From Rhodobacter sp. (GTDB taxonomy: Bacteria; Pseudomonadota; Alphaproteobacteria; Rhodobacterales; Rhodobacteraceae), in assembly GCA_027490955.1 (NCBI GenBank), contig JAIXXB010000004.1:124001-188000 (forward strand): a DNA stretch of 64,000 nt, written 5' to 3'. This document shows positions 36,889 through 45,908 of this stretch, one piece after another; positions within the stretch are counted from its first letter, which is position 1; each line of letters starts with the position of its first letter. Below the pieces are notes generated by a model. That model did not search any database, had not been told where the DNA came from, and saw nothing but the letters and a program-made list of their open reading frames with translations. The translations under genes and the position numbers were made by a program.

Positions 36889-37503
36889 TCAGACGGGCGG
36901 TTGCGTATCGCGCAGGCTGGGGCGGTTTTGCACCCCCTGTTGCCACGCTGCCAGCATGGGCCGACCAGCCCGCCATCCCCGCGAATCGTGGCGAAAATCC
37001 AGATAAGCCAATGCGCAGGCAAGGGCGATATGATCCATAGCCATCACTTGCCCCATGGGGGTAGGGGCTGGCGGGGCCGATTCGAACAAGTCCAAAACAC
37101 GACTGACCTTGGCCCATTGCGCGGTCATCCATCCGTCAAAGCGCAGATTTTCAGGGCGCAGGCGCATTTCATAGGCCACAAGAACGGCGGCTTCGATCAT
37201 GCCGTCAATCGCGGCCTCTCGCGCCAAGGCGGGCCATAGGGCCGCGCCCTTTGGATAAACGCCAAGGCCGAAATGGTCATCCAAAAACCGCGAGATAACG
37301 CGGCTGTCGTAAACTGCCGTGCCATCGCCCAGCACCAAAACTGGAATCTTGCCCAGAGGGTTGTGCACCAGCGGAAGATTTCCAGGTTCCAGCGGGGTGC
37401 CTGCCACCCATTCCACACCAACTTTGTCCAGCAAATCCGCCTCGCGCAGCAGCACGGTGATTTTGCGGCCAAACGGGGTGGTGGGAGAGAGGTAAAGTTT
37501 CAT
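36889..37503 (-). CDS. Glutathione S-transferase family protein
   Basis: 204 residues from the ATG at 37503. The thioredoxin-fold N-terminal domain starts MKLYLSPTTPFGRKITVLL with Ser/Thr at the catalytic region; the glutathione-binding NPLGKIPVLV and DSRVISRFL follow, then a helical C-terminal domain. It could conjugate glutathione or act in detoxification; substrate unknown. It begins 1 base after the paiB-like stop, so both are on one transcript. Confidence 0.88.
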   Translation of the reverse strand: MKLYLSPTTPFGRKITVLLREADLLDKVGVEWVAGTPLEPGNLPLVHNPLGKIPVLVLGDGTAVYDSRVISRFLDDHFGLGVYPKGAALWPALAREAAIDGMIEAAVLVAYEMRLRPENLRFDGWMTAQWAKVSRVLDLFESAPPAPTPMGQVMAMDHIALACALAYLDFRHDSRGWRAGRPMLAAWQQGVQNRPSLRDTQPPV

Positions 37504-37504
37504 A

Positions 37505-38101
37505 TCAAACCTTTTCCATATGGCTGGCCAGCGCATCCATACCCAGCGCGCGCAGGCCCGCAATTGCCCCCGCCCGCGCCTGCGGTGTTTTGTTTTGGCC
37601 CAGTTTCCATGTGCCTTCAACCGATGTGATCTGCATTTCAAAGGGCAAGATCGCGCGCATCATACGCTCCATCACGCCACCCGACATTTTGCTGCTGCGC
37701 CAGATGGGTTTGGGCGCAAGACGTGCCTCAAAGGCATCGGACACGGCATTCACATGCGGCTCTAACGCATCAAGCGGCAGGGGGCGGATATGGCCGCGCA
37801 GATGCACGGCGATATAGTTCCATGTCGGCACTTGATCGGGCGCGCCATACCAATCGGGCGAGATGTAGCCATCTGGCCCCATAACCGCCATCACGGCGGG
37901 GCAGGGCAATTGGGCGCGGGCAATGGCGTTTGACCGCGCCAGATGCAAACGCAGGGTATCATCGCCCACCATTTCAAACGGGATATGCGCCAAAAGCGGG
38001 CCTTCAGCGCCATTGACACAAAGCGCGCCAAACCCCCGCGCGCGGGCAAATTCCAAATTCTGCGCCGTGGTTTCTTTGCGAAAGGCGGGGTTGGGATGCA
38101 T
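37505..38101 (-). CDS. PaiB-like FMN-binding protein
   Basis: 198 residues of the PaiB family: start MHPNPAFR, ANSxARGFGALCVN-like N-terminal region, HIPFEMVGDDTLRLHLARSN (motif LRLHLARSN), and WNYIAVHLRG in the middle. The C-terminal helix region has the conserved FEMQITSVEGTWKLGQNK (key VEGTWKLGQNK). Bacillus PaiB was described as a negative regulator of sporulation and protease genes, but the fold is that of FMN-binding split-barrel reductases and the bacterial role is unclear. Confidence 0.85.
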   Translation of the reverse strand: MHPNPAFRKETTAQNLEFARARGFGALCVNGAEGPLLAHIPFEMVGDDTLRLHLARSNAIARAQLPCPAVMAVMGPDGYISPDWYGAPDQVPTWNYIAVHLRGHIRPLPLDALEPHVNAVSDAFEARLAPKPIWRSSKMSGGVMERMMRAILPFEMQITSVEGTWKLGQNKTPQARAGAIAGLRALGMDALASHMEKV

Positions 38102-38114
38102 GGCTGATCCAAAA

Positions 38115-38144
38115 TAAAAAAGCCGCCGAAGGTTTCCCTTGGCG
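38115..38144 (-). terminator. Rho-independent terminator after rpmJ (minus strand)
   Basis: Read on the minus strand, CGCCAAGG pairs with CCTT(c)GGCG around a GAAA tetraloop with one bulged base, followed by GCTTTTTTA. It ends the rpmJ transcript before paiB. Confidence 0.75.
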
Positions 38145-38181
38145 ACCTATTTATGCTGCTGCGCGCAGGCCATATCAGGCA

Positions 38182-38307
38182 TCAACCCTGACGTGCCTTG
38201 TAACGCTTTTGCGTCTTGTTGATCACATAGACGCGGCCTTTGCGGCGCACGACTTGGCAATCGCGATGACGCGTTTTCAGCGAGCGGAGCGAATTTGCAA
38301 CCTTCAT
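38182..38307 (-). CDS. rpmJ: Ribosomal protein bL36 (zinc-free form)
   Basis: 41 residues from the ATG at 38307: [18 protein letters not shown] start, [21 protein letters not shown] end (key VINKTQKR). It has a single Cys and lacks the C-x2-C-x12-C-x4-H zinc site, so it is the C-minus type common in Alphaproteobacteria. Its upstream frame extension would run toward the tRNA gene and is not used; an AGGAGAC ribosome-binding site lies just before the start. Confidence 0.95.
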   Translation of the reverse strand: MKVANSLRSLKTRHRDCQVVRRKGRVYVINKTQKRYKARQG

Positions 38308-38369
38308 GGCTGTCTCCTGTGCATCGCGGCGCTTGCGCGCCACAGTTAAGCGCCCTTTTGGGGCAAAAA

Positions 38370-38444
38370 TGGTGGGCGGTACTGGGATCGAACCAGTGGC
38401 CACTACGATGTCAACGTAGTGCTCTACCGCTGAGCTAACCGCCC
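38370..38444 (-). tRNA. tRNA-Val (anticodon GAC)
   Basis: On the minus strand, a full cloverleaf: acceptor GGGCGGT/ACCGCCC, D stem GCTC/GAGC, anticodon stem CTACG/CGTAG with loop TTGACAT (anticodon GAC), T stem ACTGG/CCAGT with loop TTCGATC, and an encoded CCA. It reads GUC and GUU valine codons. Confidence 0.97.
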
Positions 38445-38595
38445 ACGTGTCGCGTTGGTCTTCACATAGATCAGATTCGCCAAAAGACGACGCTGCCCTA
38501 CAGGTAGCGGGGCTATAAACATAAGGGCGCTGCGGATCAAGGGGTATCGCTGCCGATATCTTTCATTATATTCTGTGATTCTAGAGGAGCCGTAT

Positions 38596-39450
38596 TTGAC
38601 CGCGTCGTTTCAGATCCTTCGTCCTGATGTGCAGACTTGTCCTGTGGTGGTGTCTTCGCCGCATTCTGGGCGGGATTATCCGCCTGCGTTTTTGCGTCAA
38701 TCTGTGCTGGATGTCGCGGCGGTTCGGTCATCTGAAGATGCTTTTGTCGATGAATTGATTGCCGCCGCCCCACGTTTGGGTGCGCCGTTGCTGCTGGCCC
38801 ATGTGCCGCGCGCCTTTGTTGACCTTAACCGCGCTGCTGATGAGTTTGACCCCGCCCTGATTGACGGCGCGCGGCGCAATGACAGCAACCCGCGTATTGC
38901 ATCAGGGCTGGGGGTAATTCCCCGTGTGGTGGCAGGCGGGCGGGCGATTTACAGCGGCAAACTGCCTTTGGCCGAGGCAGAGGCGCGTATCAGCGCCCAT
39001 TGGCGGCCTTATCATACTGCCCTGCGCGCGCTGATGGATGAAACGGCTGCCCGTTTTGGTATGGCGATTTTGCTGGATATGCATTCCATGCCCAGCGAGG
39101 CCGCGCAGATGCTGCGCCCACATCAACGCGCGGCCGATGTTGTGCTGGGCGATCGGCATGGTGCGTCTGCCTCGGGGCAGATTATAGCCGAGGTTGAGGC
39201 GGCCTTCGCTGCGCAAGATCTGCGCGTGGCGCGCAACAGCCCCTTTGCAGGGGCCTATATTGCCCAGCATTATGGACGGCCTTTTGCGGGCAAACATGTG
39301 GTGCAAATCGAAATTTCGCGCGGTTTATATATGGACGAGGCGCAGGTTGTGCCCCTGCCGCATTTTGCGGCCTTTGCGGGCAAGATCACTGCGGCATTGG
39401 CCCAAATCACCGCGCGTTTTGCACAACCACAATCGCTGGCCGCCGAATAA
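38596..39450 (+). CDS. N-formylglutamate amidohydrolase family protein
   Basis: 284 residues from the TTG at 38596, which has GAGGAG 6 bases upstream; the in-frame GTG at 38575 has no such site. N-formylglutamate amidohydrolase features are VVVSSPHSGRDYP, ARNDSNPRIA-like loop (GARRNDSNPRIAS), LLDMHSMPS with the metal-binding acid and His, and HVVQIEISRGLYMDE (key QIEISRGLYMDE). It may release formate from N-formylglutamate in histidine breakdown, but no hut genes are adjacent. Its stop codon abuts the dinB stop with no base between. Confidence 0.88.
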   Translation: MTASFQILRPDVQTCPVVVSSPHSGRDYPPAFLRQSVLDVAAVRSSEDAFVDELIAAAPRLGAPLLLAHVPRAFVDLNRAADEFDPALIDGARRNDSNPRIASGLGVIPRVVAGGRAIYSGKLPLAEAEARISAHWRPYHTALRALMDETAARFGMAILLDMHSMPSEAAQMLRPHQRAADVVLGDRHGASASGQIIAEVEAAFAAQDLRVARNSPFAGAYIAQHYGRPFAGKHVVQIEISRGLYMDEAQVVPLPHFAAFAGKITAALAQITARFAQPQSLAAE

Positions 39451-40719
39451 TCAGCGCAGCGCGCGGCCCTTTACGATGGCATCCTTGCCAAAGCGGGCAC
39501 GGATCGCATCGCTGGCACGTTCGGCGGCGGCGCGCTTGGGTGCTGTGGGGTCTAGCAGATCGCCCAGTTGATCGGCGGTTTCGGCAGGGGATAGGTCAGA
39601 AATACCAACCCCAATCAGGCGAAACGGGCCAAAGCCTGCCCCCAATTGCGCCTGCGCCGCATCAAACAAGGCGCGGGCCGTACGATAAATGCGGTCAGCC
39701 AATTGCGTTGGGTCTTCCAGCGTGACGCGCCGCGACAGGGCCGAGAAATCGCTGCGCTTTAGCTTTAGCGTGACAGTTTTTCCGCCAAACCCTTTGGCCT
39801 TGGCGCGGTCGGCCACTTGAGTTGCCAGCCGCCATATATGACCATCAAGCAGATCTTGATCTGCGGTATCTTCAAAAAACGTGGTTTCCTTGCTGATAGA
39901 TTTTACGGCTGCATCGCGTTGCACGCGCCGCCTATCTTGGCCGCGCGCCAAGTGAAACAGACGCGCGCCCATTTGACCAAAGCGGGCGGATAGATCGGCC
40001 TGCTCCCACCGCCGCAAATCGGCAATGGTGCGGATACCCGCACGTTCTAGCTGCGCCTGCATCGCCGTACCCACGCCCCAAATGATTTTGACAGGCTTAG
40101 GCAAAAGAAAATCTTCCGTCTCGGCGCGGCCAATCACCGAAAAGCCCTTGGGTTTATCAAGGTCTGATGCGATTTTGGCCAAAAACTTGTTATGCGACAG
40201 GCCGATAGACCCTGTCAGGCCCAATTCCACCTCCATCCTGCGCACCAAACCCGCCAGCATGACGGCGGGCGGCGCGCCGTGCAGGCGCGTGGTGCCGCTG
40301 AGGTCTAAAAACGCCTCATCCAGCGAAAGCGGTTCGATGGCGGGGGTCAACTCCTCCATCATGGCGCGGATTGCGCGGCTGGCTTCGACATAGGCGGACA
40401 TGCGCGGTTTGACGACCACGGCCTGTGGGCACAGCTTTAGCGCCTGAAACATCGGCATTGCGCTGCGCACCCCGTGTATCCGCGCGATATAGCAGCAGGT
40501 CGAAACCACCCCGCGCTGCCCACCGCCGACAATCACGGGCTGGTCGCGCAAATCAGGATTGTCGCGTTTTTCAACCGAGGCATAAAACGCATCGCAATCC
40601 ATATGCGCGATGGACAAATCATACAGTTCTGGATGCGCCAGCACGCGGGGCGAGCGGCATTTGGGGCATCTTACCCCCGCATCAAACTGGGTCCGGCAAT
40701 CGCGGCATAGGGCTGGCAT
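39451..40719 (-). CDS. dinB: DNA polymerase IV (DinB) with N-terminal zinc ribbon
   Basis: 422 residues. A Y-family polymerase with catalytic MDCDAFYASVE (Asp41) and SLDEAFLD (Asp134/Glu135), plus the little-finger domain KSISKETTFFED. Unlike Escherichia coli DinB it has a leading 30-residue extension with two CxxC pairs (Cys5/Cys8, Cys18/Cys21), a probable zinc ribbon. It performs error-prone or translesion synthesis. It is 27 bases downstream of pyrF on the same strand. I saw no LexA box in front of it. Confidence 0.95.
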   Translation of the reverse strand: MPALCRDCRTQFDAGVRCPKCRSPRVLAHPELYDLSIAHMDCDAFYASVEKRDNPDLRDQPVIVGGGQRGVVSTCCYIARIHGVRSAMPMFQALKLCPQAVVVKPRMSAYVEASRAIRAMMEELTPAIEPLSLDEAFLDLSGTTRLHGAPPAVMLAGLVRRMEVELGLTGSIGLSHNKFLAKIASDLDKPKGFSVIGRAETEDFLLPKPVKIIWGVGTAMQAQLERAGIRTIADLRRWEQADLSARFGQMGARLFHLARGQDRRRVQRDAAVKSISKETTFFEDTADQDLLDGHIWRLATQVADRAKAKGFGGKTVTLKLKRSDFSALSRRVTLEDPTQLADRIYRTARALFDAAQAQLGAGFGPFRLIGVGISDLSPAETADQLGDLLDPTAPKRAAAERASDAIRARFGKDAIVKGRALR

Positions 40720-40746
40720 GGGGCAACTATGCGCCCTGATTCCCCT

Positions 40747-41436
40747 TCAGGCAATATCGGCCAGAATAGCCTGCGCCGCCGCGCGCATATCTTTGGCCGC
40801 CCAAATCGGACGGCCCACGACGATATGATCGGCCCCATCTGCCAAGGCCTGACTTGGGGTGGCAATGCGTTTTTGATCGTCCAGATCAGCCCCTGCAGGC
40901 CGCACCCCGGGCGTGACAATCAACTTGCCCTTTGCTTGTGGCAGGGCGCGTATCATGGCGGCCTCTTGCGGGCTGGCAATGACGCCATCCGCGCCAGATT
41001 CCAGCGCACGGGCTGCGCGGGCAAGGGTGATTTCAGCGATATCACCCGCCACAATCATATTTGCGTCCAAATCAGCGCGGTCTAACGATGTCAGGATCGT
41101 TACCGCCAAAATCTTGGTGTTTGATCCGCGCTTACCCTCGCCCGCTGCACGCACAACCTGCGGATCGCCGTGAACAGTCAGAAAATCCAGATCATATTGG
41201 CACAGCCCGCGCACAGCCGCTTCGACTGTGGCACCGATATCAAACAGTTTCATATCAAGAAAAATGCGCTTGCCGCGTTCGCCCTTCAGCTCATTGGCAA
41301 GGGCCAGCCCGCCGCCCGTCAGCATTCCAAGACCGATTTTGTAAAAGGAAATGGCATCGCCCAAGGCATCGGCCACTTGCAGGCCTTGCACAATATTGGG
41401 CACATCCAGCGCCACGATCAAACGGTCATCGGCCAT
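40747..41436 (-). CDS. pyrF: Orotidine 5'-phosphate decarboxylase
   Basis: 229 residues: LIVALDVPN at the start, YKIGLGML, and the catalytic DMKLFDIGATV (form of the DxKxxD motif). The C-terminal phosphate-binding ADHIVVGRPIW follows. It makes UMP, the last step of de novo pyrimidine synthesis. It is followed by dinB on the same strand and diverges from the unknown gene at 41547. Confidence 0.96.
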   Translation of the reverse strand: MADDRLIVALDVPNIVQGLQVADALGDAISFYKIGLGMLTGGGLALANELKGERGKRIFLDMKLFDIGATVEAAVRGLCQYDLDFLTVHGDPQVVRAAGEGKRGSNTKILAVTILTSLDRADLDANMIVAGDIAEITLARAARALESGADGVIASPQEAAMIRALPQAKGKLIVTPGVRPAGADLDDQKRIATPSQALADGADHIVVGRPIWAAKDMRAAAQAILADIA

Positions 41437-41546
41437 TTCGCCCCCTTTTTCTTTCCAATGGCGGGGTGCAGCAGCGCTGTCAATAAGCGGTGATTGACAG
41501 CCGCCGCCTTTGCGCCAATTCTGCCCAAAATTGTAAAGGTTGCGTC

Positions 41547-42320
41547 ATGGAAATCTCTGTCGGCTTTGAGCGCCCCGAATATGAACCCGAAAACGGCCCT
41601 GTGACAGTGGGTTGGTTTTTGACATCTGACAAAGGCGCGGTGATGTATGATCCGCCTGAACGGGTGATTTTTCGGCAAACCAACAAGGCCCATGCCAAAA
41701 GCGCCTCGCGCTGCCCTGCGGTGATCCAACTGGAAAGCCGCTATTTCATGGTTAAAAGCCCGTTTGATATGCATATCGGCTTTGGCCGCGATGATAAGGG
41801 CAAGGCGATTTTGATCAACCGCGCGGGGGCGGCCAGCCCCATTCGCGGCAACAAACTGGGCGAGGTTTTGACGCTGGTGAATGAAACCGAATGGCGCTTT
41901 GCCGACCGCCCGACAGTGCAGCTTTCGTTGCCTTACTGCTTTATTGCTGATGAGATGGTCTATATCACCCAGCTTTCGGCCTTTTTGCATTACCGCGCCG
42001 ACCCATTGCCAGGTACGATTTTTGGCGGGCGTTTTCCGCTGAACGCATGGCCGCGCCCCTTAATGTGGGCCTTTGAATGGCACGATATCAAAAAAGACCT
42101 GATCCTAAAGCGCGGCGAGCCGTTGTTTTATTGCCAGTTCGAGGCGAATGGCCCCGACCGCGCCGTTCAAGTCGTCGAGGCAGAGCGCACCCCCGAATTG
42201 CAAAAATATATGGAGCAAATCGGCGGCGTGGTGAATTATGTCAACCAGACCTTTGGTCTGTTTAAGGCGGCCGAGGCGCTACGCCCTGCCAAGCTGCTTA
42301 AACCCAAAGCGCGCGAATGA
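41547..42320 (+). CDS. Conserved hypothetical protein, 257 residues
   Basis: I do not recognise a family. The protein begins MEISVGFERPEYEPENGP and has no signal peptide or membrane helix. It is rich in aromatic residues and prolines with even beta-strand character, for example RCPAVIQLESRYFMVKSPFD and WAFEWHDIKKDLILKRGEPLF (key RCPAV…SPFD; EWHDIKKD). The C-terminal third is helical (TPELQKYMEQIGGVVNYVNQTF in part). An AAAGG lies about 9 bases before the ATG. Its stop overlaps the next gene by 4 bases, so both are made from one mRNA. The pairing with a beta-propeller protein is the only functional hint. Longer upstream starts within the frame have no ribosome-binding site. Confidence 0.8.
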   Translation: MEISVGFERPEYEPENGPVTVGWFLTSDKGAVMYDPPERVIFRQTNKAHAKSASRCPAVIQLESRYFMVKSPFDMHIGFGRDDKGKAILINRAGAASPIRGNKLGEVLTLVNETEWRFADRPTVQLSLPYCFIADEMVYITQLSAFLHYRADPLPGTIFGGRFPLNAWPRPLMWAFEWHDIKKDLILKRGEPLFYCQFEANGPDRAVQVVEAERTPELQKYMEQIGGVVNYVNQTFGLFKAAEALRPAKLLKPKARE

Positions 42321-43156
42321 TCAGCCACCTGCAAATTTGGGATATGCACGCGGGGCAATCCCGCCTTGTGCTGAAAACAGACCGCCATATCGAAGCGCCC
42401 AATTGGTCACCTGATGGCAGTTATCTTTTGGTCAACGGCGATGGTCGCCTGTTTCGCGTGCCGCTGGCTGCGCCCGCTTTGCAGCCCGTGCCGATGGATA
42501 TGCCACAAGATGCCGCGCGCGGGTGCAACAATGACCATGGCATTACACCCGATGGGCAGACCTACATCATCTCCTCGCATCACGAGGGGGAAGGATCGGT
42601 GATTTACACCATGCCTGCAGCGGGGGGTGATCTGGTGCGGCTCACCCCGCAGGCCCCATCTTGGTGGCACGGCATTTCGCCCGATGGGCAGGTGATGGCC
42701 TTTGTGGCGGCGCGCGGGCAAGGGCCGATTGATGTGTATATTCAACGCTTTGGGCAAAAAGAGCAGCGCCTGACACATGGCGAGGGGCACTGCGATGGCC
42801 CCGATTATGCACCAGATGGGGCAAGCATCTACTACAACTGCGACCGCACGGGCCATGCACAGATTTGGGTGATGGGGGCCGATGGCCAAAATCAACGGCA
42901 ATTATTTGCAGATGATTATGTAAACTGGTTTCCCCACCCCTCGCCCGATGGGCAGCACCTGCTGTATTTGGCCTATCCTGCGGGCACTACGGGCCACCCT
43001 GCAAACCTGCCGGTCGCGCTGTGCCTGTGCAATCCAGATGGCACGAATCGCCGCCGCATCATCGCGTTTACGGGCGGGCAAGGCAGCATTAATGTGCCGT
43101 GCTGGGCACCTGACAGCAGCGCATTTGCCTTTGTCAGCTATGATACGGCGTCTTGA
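42317..43156 (+). CDS. TolB-like PD40/WD40-type beta-propeller protein
   Basis: 279 residues built from about five to six propeller blades, each with a PDG signature (NWSPDGSYLL, GITPDGQTYI, GISPDGQVMAF, DYAPDGASIYY, HPSPDGQHLLY, CWAPDSSAFAF). The blades resemble those of TolB and related proteins but there is no signal peptide, so it is probably cytoplasmic and not TolB itself. Such propellers usually bind proteins or peptides. It overlaps the unknown gene upstream by 4 bases. Its stop codon lies inside a candidate heat-shock promoter for clpB. Confidence 0.85.
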   Translation: MISHLQIWDMHAGQSRLVLKTDRHIEAPNWSPDGSYLLVNGDGRLFRVPLAAPALQPVPMDMPQDAARGCNNDHGITPDGQTYIISSHHEGEGSVIYTMPAAGGDLVRLTPQAPSWWHGISPDGQVMAFVAARGQGPIDVYIQRFGQKEQRLTHGEGHCDGPDYAPDGASIYYNCDRTGHAQIWVMGADGQNQRQLFADDYVNWFPHPSPDGQHLLYLAYPAGTTGHPANLPVALCLCNPDGTNRRRIIAFTGGQGSINVPCWAPDSSAFAFVSYDTAS

Positions 43157-43180
43157 AACTGTAGCCCTGCCAACACACAT
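43152..43180 (+). promoter_or_regulatory. Candidate sigma32 (RpoH) promoter of clpB
   Basis: CTTGAAA (43152-43158), identical to the RpoH -35 core, is followed at 13-15 bases by AACACACAT, a partial match to the -10 (CCCCAT-type). It lies about 65-95 bases before the clpB start and overlaps the stop codon of the preceding gene. Confidence 0.45.
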
Positions 43181-43246
43181 CAGATGCAAGGCTGCGGGTA
43201 TGTGCCAATCATGGGCATCCACGCGGTGCTTGATAGGAGACATACC

Positions 43247-45847
43247 ATGAATCTGGAAAAACTAACCGAACGCGCGCGCGGATTTTTGCAAGCGGCGCAA
43301 ACCATTGCCATTCGTGAAAACCACCAAAAACTCTCGCCCGAACATCTGCTCAAGGCGTTGATGGACGATGGTCAGGGGCTGGCAAGCAACCTTATTCGCA
43401 AATCTGGTGGGCGGCCCGAGGCGGTGATGTCTGGCCTAACCCTTGCCCTTGGCAAAATCGCCCGCGTGACGGGTGATGCGCAGCCCTTTATGGATACCGC
43501 GCTGGTCAAGGTCTTGGACGAGGCAGAAAAAGTCGCCAGCAAGGCGGGTGATAGTTTTGTGCCTGTCGAGCGTATTCTTATGGCGCTGTGTATGGTGGCA
43601 GGGCCCAGCAAAGATGTGCTGCTGGCAGCGGGGGTTACGGCGCAAAACCTGAACGCCGCGATCAATGACATTCGCAAAGGCCGCACTGCCGATACGGCTT
43701 CGGCCGAATCAGGCTATGACGCGCTAAAGAAATATGCCCGCGATCTGACCGAGGCGGCAGCATCGGGCAAGATTGACCCGATCATCGGCCGCGACGAGGA
43801 GATTCGCCGCGCCATGCAGGTTCTGTCGCGCCGCACCAAGAACAATCCCGTTCTTATCGGCGAGCCTGGTGTTGGTAAAACCGCCATTGCCGAGGGTCTG
43901 GCCCTGCGCATCGTTGACGGCGATGTGCCCGAATCTTTGCGCAACAAAAAACTGATGGCACTGGATATGGGCGCGCTGATTGCGGGGGCAAAATATCGCG
44001 GCGAATTCGAAGAGCGCCTCAAAGCCGTGCTAAACGAGGTGACCGCCGCCGAGGGCGAGATCATTTTGTTTATCGACGAGATGCACACCCTTGTTGGCGC
44101 GGGCAAATCGGATGGGGCGATGGATGCCGCCAATCTCATCAAACCCGCCCTTGCGCGGGGCGAATTGCATTGCATTGGTGCCACTACCTTGGACGAATAC
44201 CGCAAATATGTGGAAAAGGACGCGGCCCTTGCGCGGCGCTTTCAGCCCGTGATGGTGTCTGAACCCACAGTCGAAGATACCATTTCCATTCTGCGCGGGA
44301 TCAAAGAGAAATACGAATTGCACCACGGCGTGCGCATCACCGATTCGGCGCTGGTCGCGGCGGCAACGCTCAGCCAGCGCTATATCACCGACCGCTTTTT
44401 GCCTGATAAGGCGATTGATCTGGTGGACGAAGCCGCTTCGCGTTTGCGCATGGAGGTCGACAGCAAACCCGAAGAACTGGATCAGATCGACCGCCAAATC
44501 TTGCAATTGCAGATCGAGGCCGAGGCGCTGAAGAAAGAGGATGATGCCGCCAGCATCGACCGCCTTGCACGGCTAGAGGCAGAGCTTTCCAACCTTTTGG
44601 AACGCTCTACCGAAATGACGGCGCAATGGCAGGCCGAGCGTGACCGCATGGAACAGGCCCGCGATATGAAAGAGCATCTAGATCGTGCGCGCGCCGAACT
44701 GGATCAGGCCAAACGCGAAGGCAATCTTGCCCGCGCGGGCGAGTTGTCTTACGGCATCATTCCAAGTTTGGAAAAGCGGCTGGCCGACTCGGATGGCGGC
44801 ACCGAAGATGCGCTGGTCTCCGAGGCAGTCAAACCCGAACAGATTGCCGAAGTGGTCGAACGTTGGACAGGTATCCCCACCACCAAAATGCTAGAGGGCG
44901 AGCGTGAAAAGCTGCTGAAAATGGAAGAGGCGATTGGCGCGCGTGTGGTCGGCCAAGGCCCTGCTGTCGCGGCGGTTGCCAATGCCGTGCGCCGCGCCCG
45001 CGCGGGGCTGAATGACGAAAACCGCCCGCTTGGCTCTTTCTTATTCCTTGGCCCAACGGGGGTTGGCAAAACCGAACTTACCAAGGCGCTGGCCGAATAT
45101 CTGTTTGATGACGACGGCGCGATGGTGCGGATTGATATGTCGGAGTTTATGGAAAAACACTCGGTATCCCGCCTGATCGGCGCACCGCCTGGCTATGTCG
45201 GCTATGACGAAGGCGGGGTGCTGACTGAGGCCGTGCGCCGCCGCCCCTATCAGGTGGTTTTGTTTGACGAGGTGGAAAAGGCCCACCCCGATGTGTTTAA
45301 CGTGCTGTTGCAGGTGCTAGACGATGGTATCTTGACCGATGGTCAGGGGCGGCGGGTGGATTTTAAGCAAACGCTGATCATCCTGACATCCAACCTTGGG
45401 GCGCGGGCGCTGTCCGAATTGCCCGAAGGCGCAGATCAAACCCATGCGCGGGCCGAGGTGATGGACGCTGTGCGCGCCCATTTCCGCCCCGAATTTCTGA
45501 ATCGTCTGGACGAGCAGGTGATTTTCGACCGCCTGTCGCGCAGCGATATGGGTGCGATTGTGGAAATTCAGTTGCGCCGCCTAGAGACGCGGCTGGCGGG
45601 GCGCAAAATCAGCCTTGCTTTGGATAGGCCTGCCAAGGCTTGGCTGGCGAACGAAGGCTATGATCCTGTGTTCGGCGCGCGTCCGCTAAAGCGGGTGATC
45701 CAAGCACATCTGCAAAACCCGCTGGCGGAATTGATCCTGTCTGGCCGTGTGAAAGATGGCGAAACCATCGCCATCACGGCAGGGGTGAATGGGTTGATTA
45801 TCGGCAATTACGCCCCGCCCCCCAAACCCGATGCGCGGGTGCATTGA
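43247..45847 (+). CDS. clpB: ClpB disaggregase
   Basis: 866 residues from the ATG at 43247 (GGAG upstream). The order is: N-domain with [13 protein letters not shown], first AAA+ module ([24 protein letters not shown]), a long coiled-coil middle domain (about 400-520), and a second AAA+ module ([24 protein letters not shown]). The middle domain marks it as ClpB rather than ClpA or ClpC. It resolves aggregates with DnaK. It has its own likely RpoH promoter and an intrinsic terminator. Confidence 0.97.
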   Translation: MNLEKLTERARGFLQAAQTIAIRENHQKLSPEHLLKALMDDGQGLASNLIRKSGGRPEAVMSGLTLALGKIARVTGDAQPFMDTALVKVLDEAEKVASKAGDSFVPVERILMALCMVAGPSKDVLLAAGVTAQNLNAAINDIRKGRTADTASAESGYDALKKYARDLTEAAASGKIDPIIGRDEEIRRAMQVLSRRTKNNPVLIGEPGVGKTAIAEGLALRIVDGDVPESLRNKKLMALDMGALIAGAKYRGEFEERLKAVLNEVTAAEGEIILFIDEMHTLVGAGKSDGAMDAANLIKPALARGELHCIGATTLDEYRKYVEKDAALARRFQPVMVSEPTVEDTISILRGIKEKYELHHGVRITDSALVAAATLSQRYITDRFLPDKAIDLVDEAASRLRMEVDSKPEELDQIDRQILQLQIEAEALKKEDDAASIDRLARLEAELSNLLERSTEMTAQWQAERDRMEQARDMKEHLDRARAELDQAKREGNLARAGELSYGIIPSLEKRLADSDGGTEDALVSEAVKPEQIAEVVERWTGIPTTKMLEGEREKLLKMEEAIGARVVGQGPAVAAVANAVRRARAGLNDENRPLGSFLFLGPTGVGKTELTKALAEYLFDDDGAMVRIDMSEFMEKHSVSRLIGAPPGYVGYDEGGVLTEAVRRRPYQVVLFDEVEKAHPDVFNVLLQVLDDGILTDGQGRRVDFKQTLIILTSNLGARALSELPEGADQTHARAEVMDAVRAHFRPEFLNRLDEQVIFDRLSRSDMGAIVEIQLRRLETRLAGRKISLALDRPAKAWLANEGYDPVFGARPLKRVIQAHLQNPLAELILSGRVKDGETIAITAGVNGLIIGNYAPPPKPDARVH

Positions 45848-45850
45848 ACC

Positions 45851-45880
45851 AAAGGGGCCGCTTCTTGCGGCCCCTTTTTT
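45851..45880 (+). terminator. Rho-independent terminator after clpB
   Basis: Stem AAAGGGGCCGC (45851-45861) pairs with GCGGCCCCTTT (45867-45877) over a 5-base loop and runs into Ts, beginning 4 bases after the clpB stop. Confidence 0.93.
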
Positions 45881-45908
45881 ACCGGTGAAAACCTGATAAA
45901 CACGCGCC

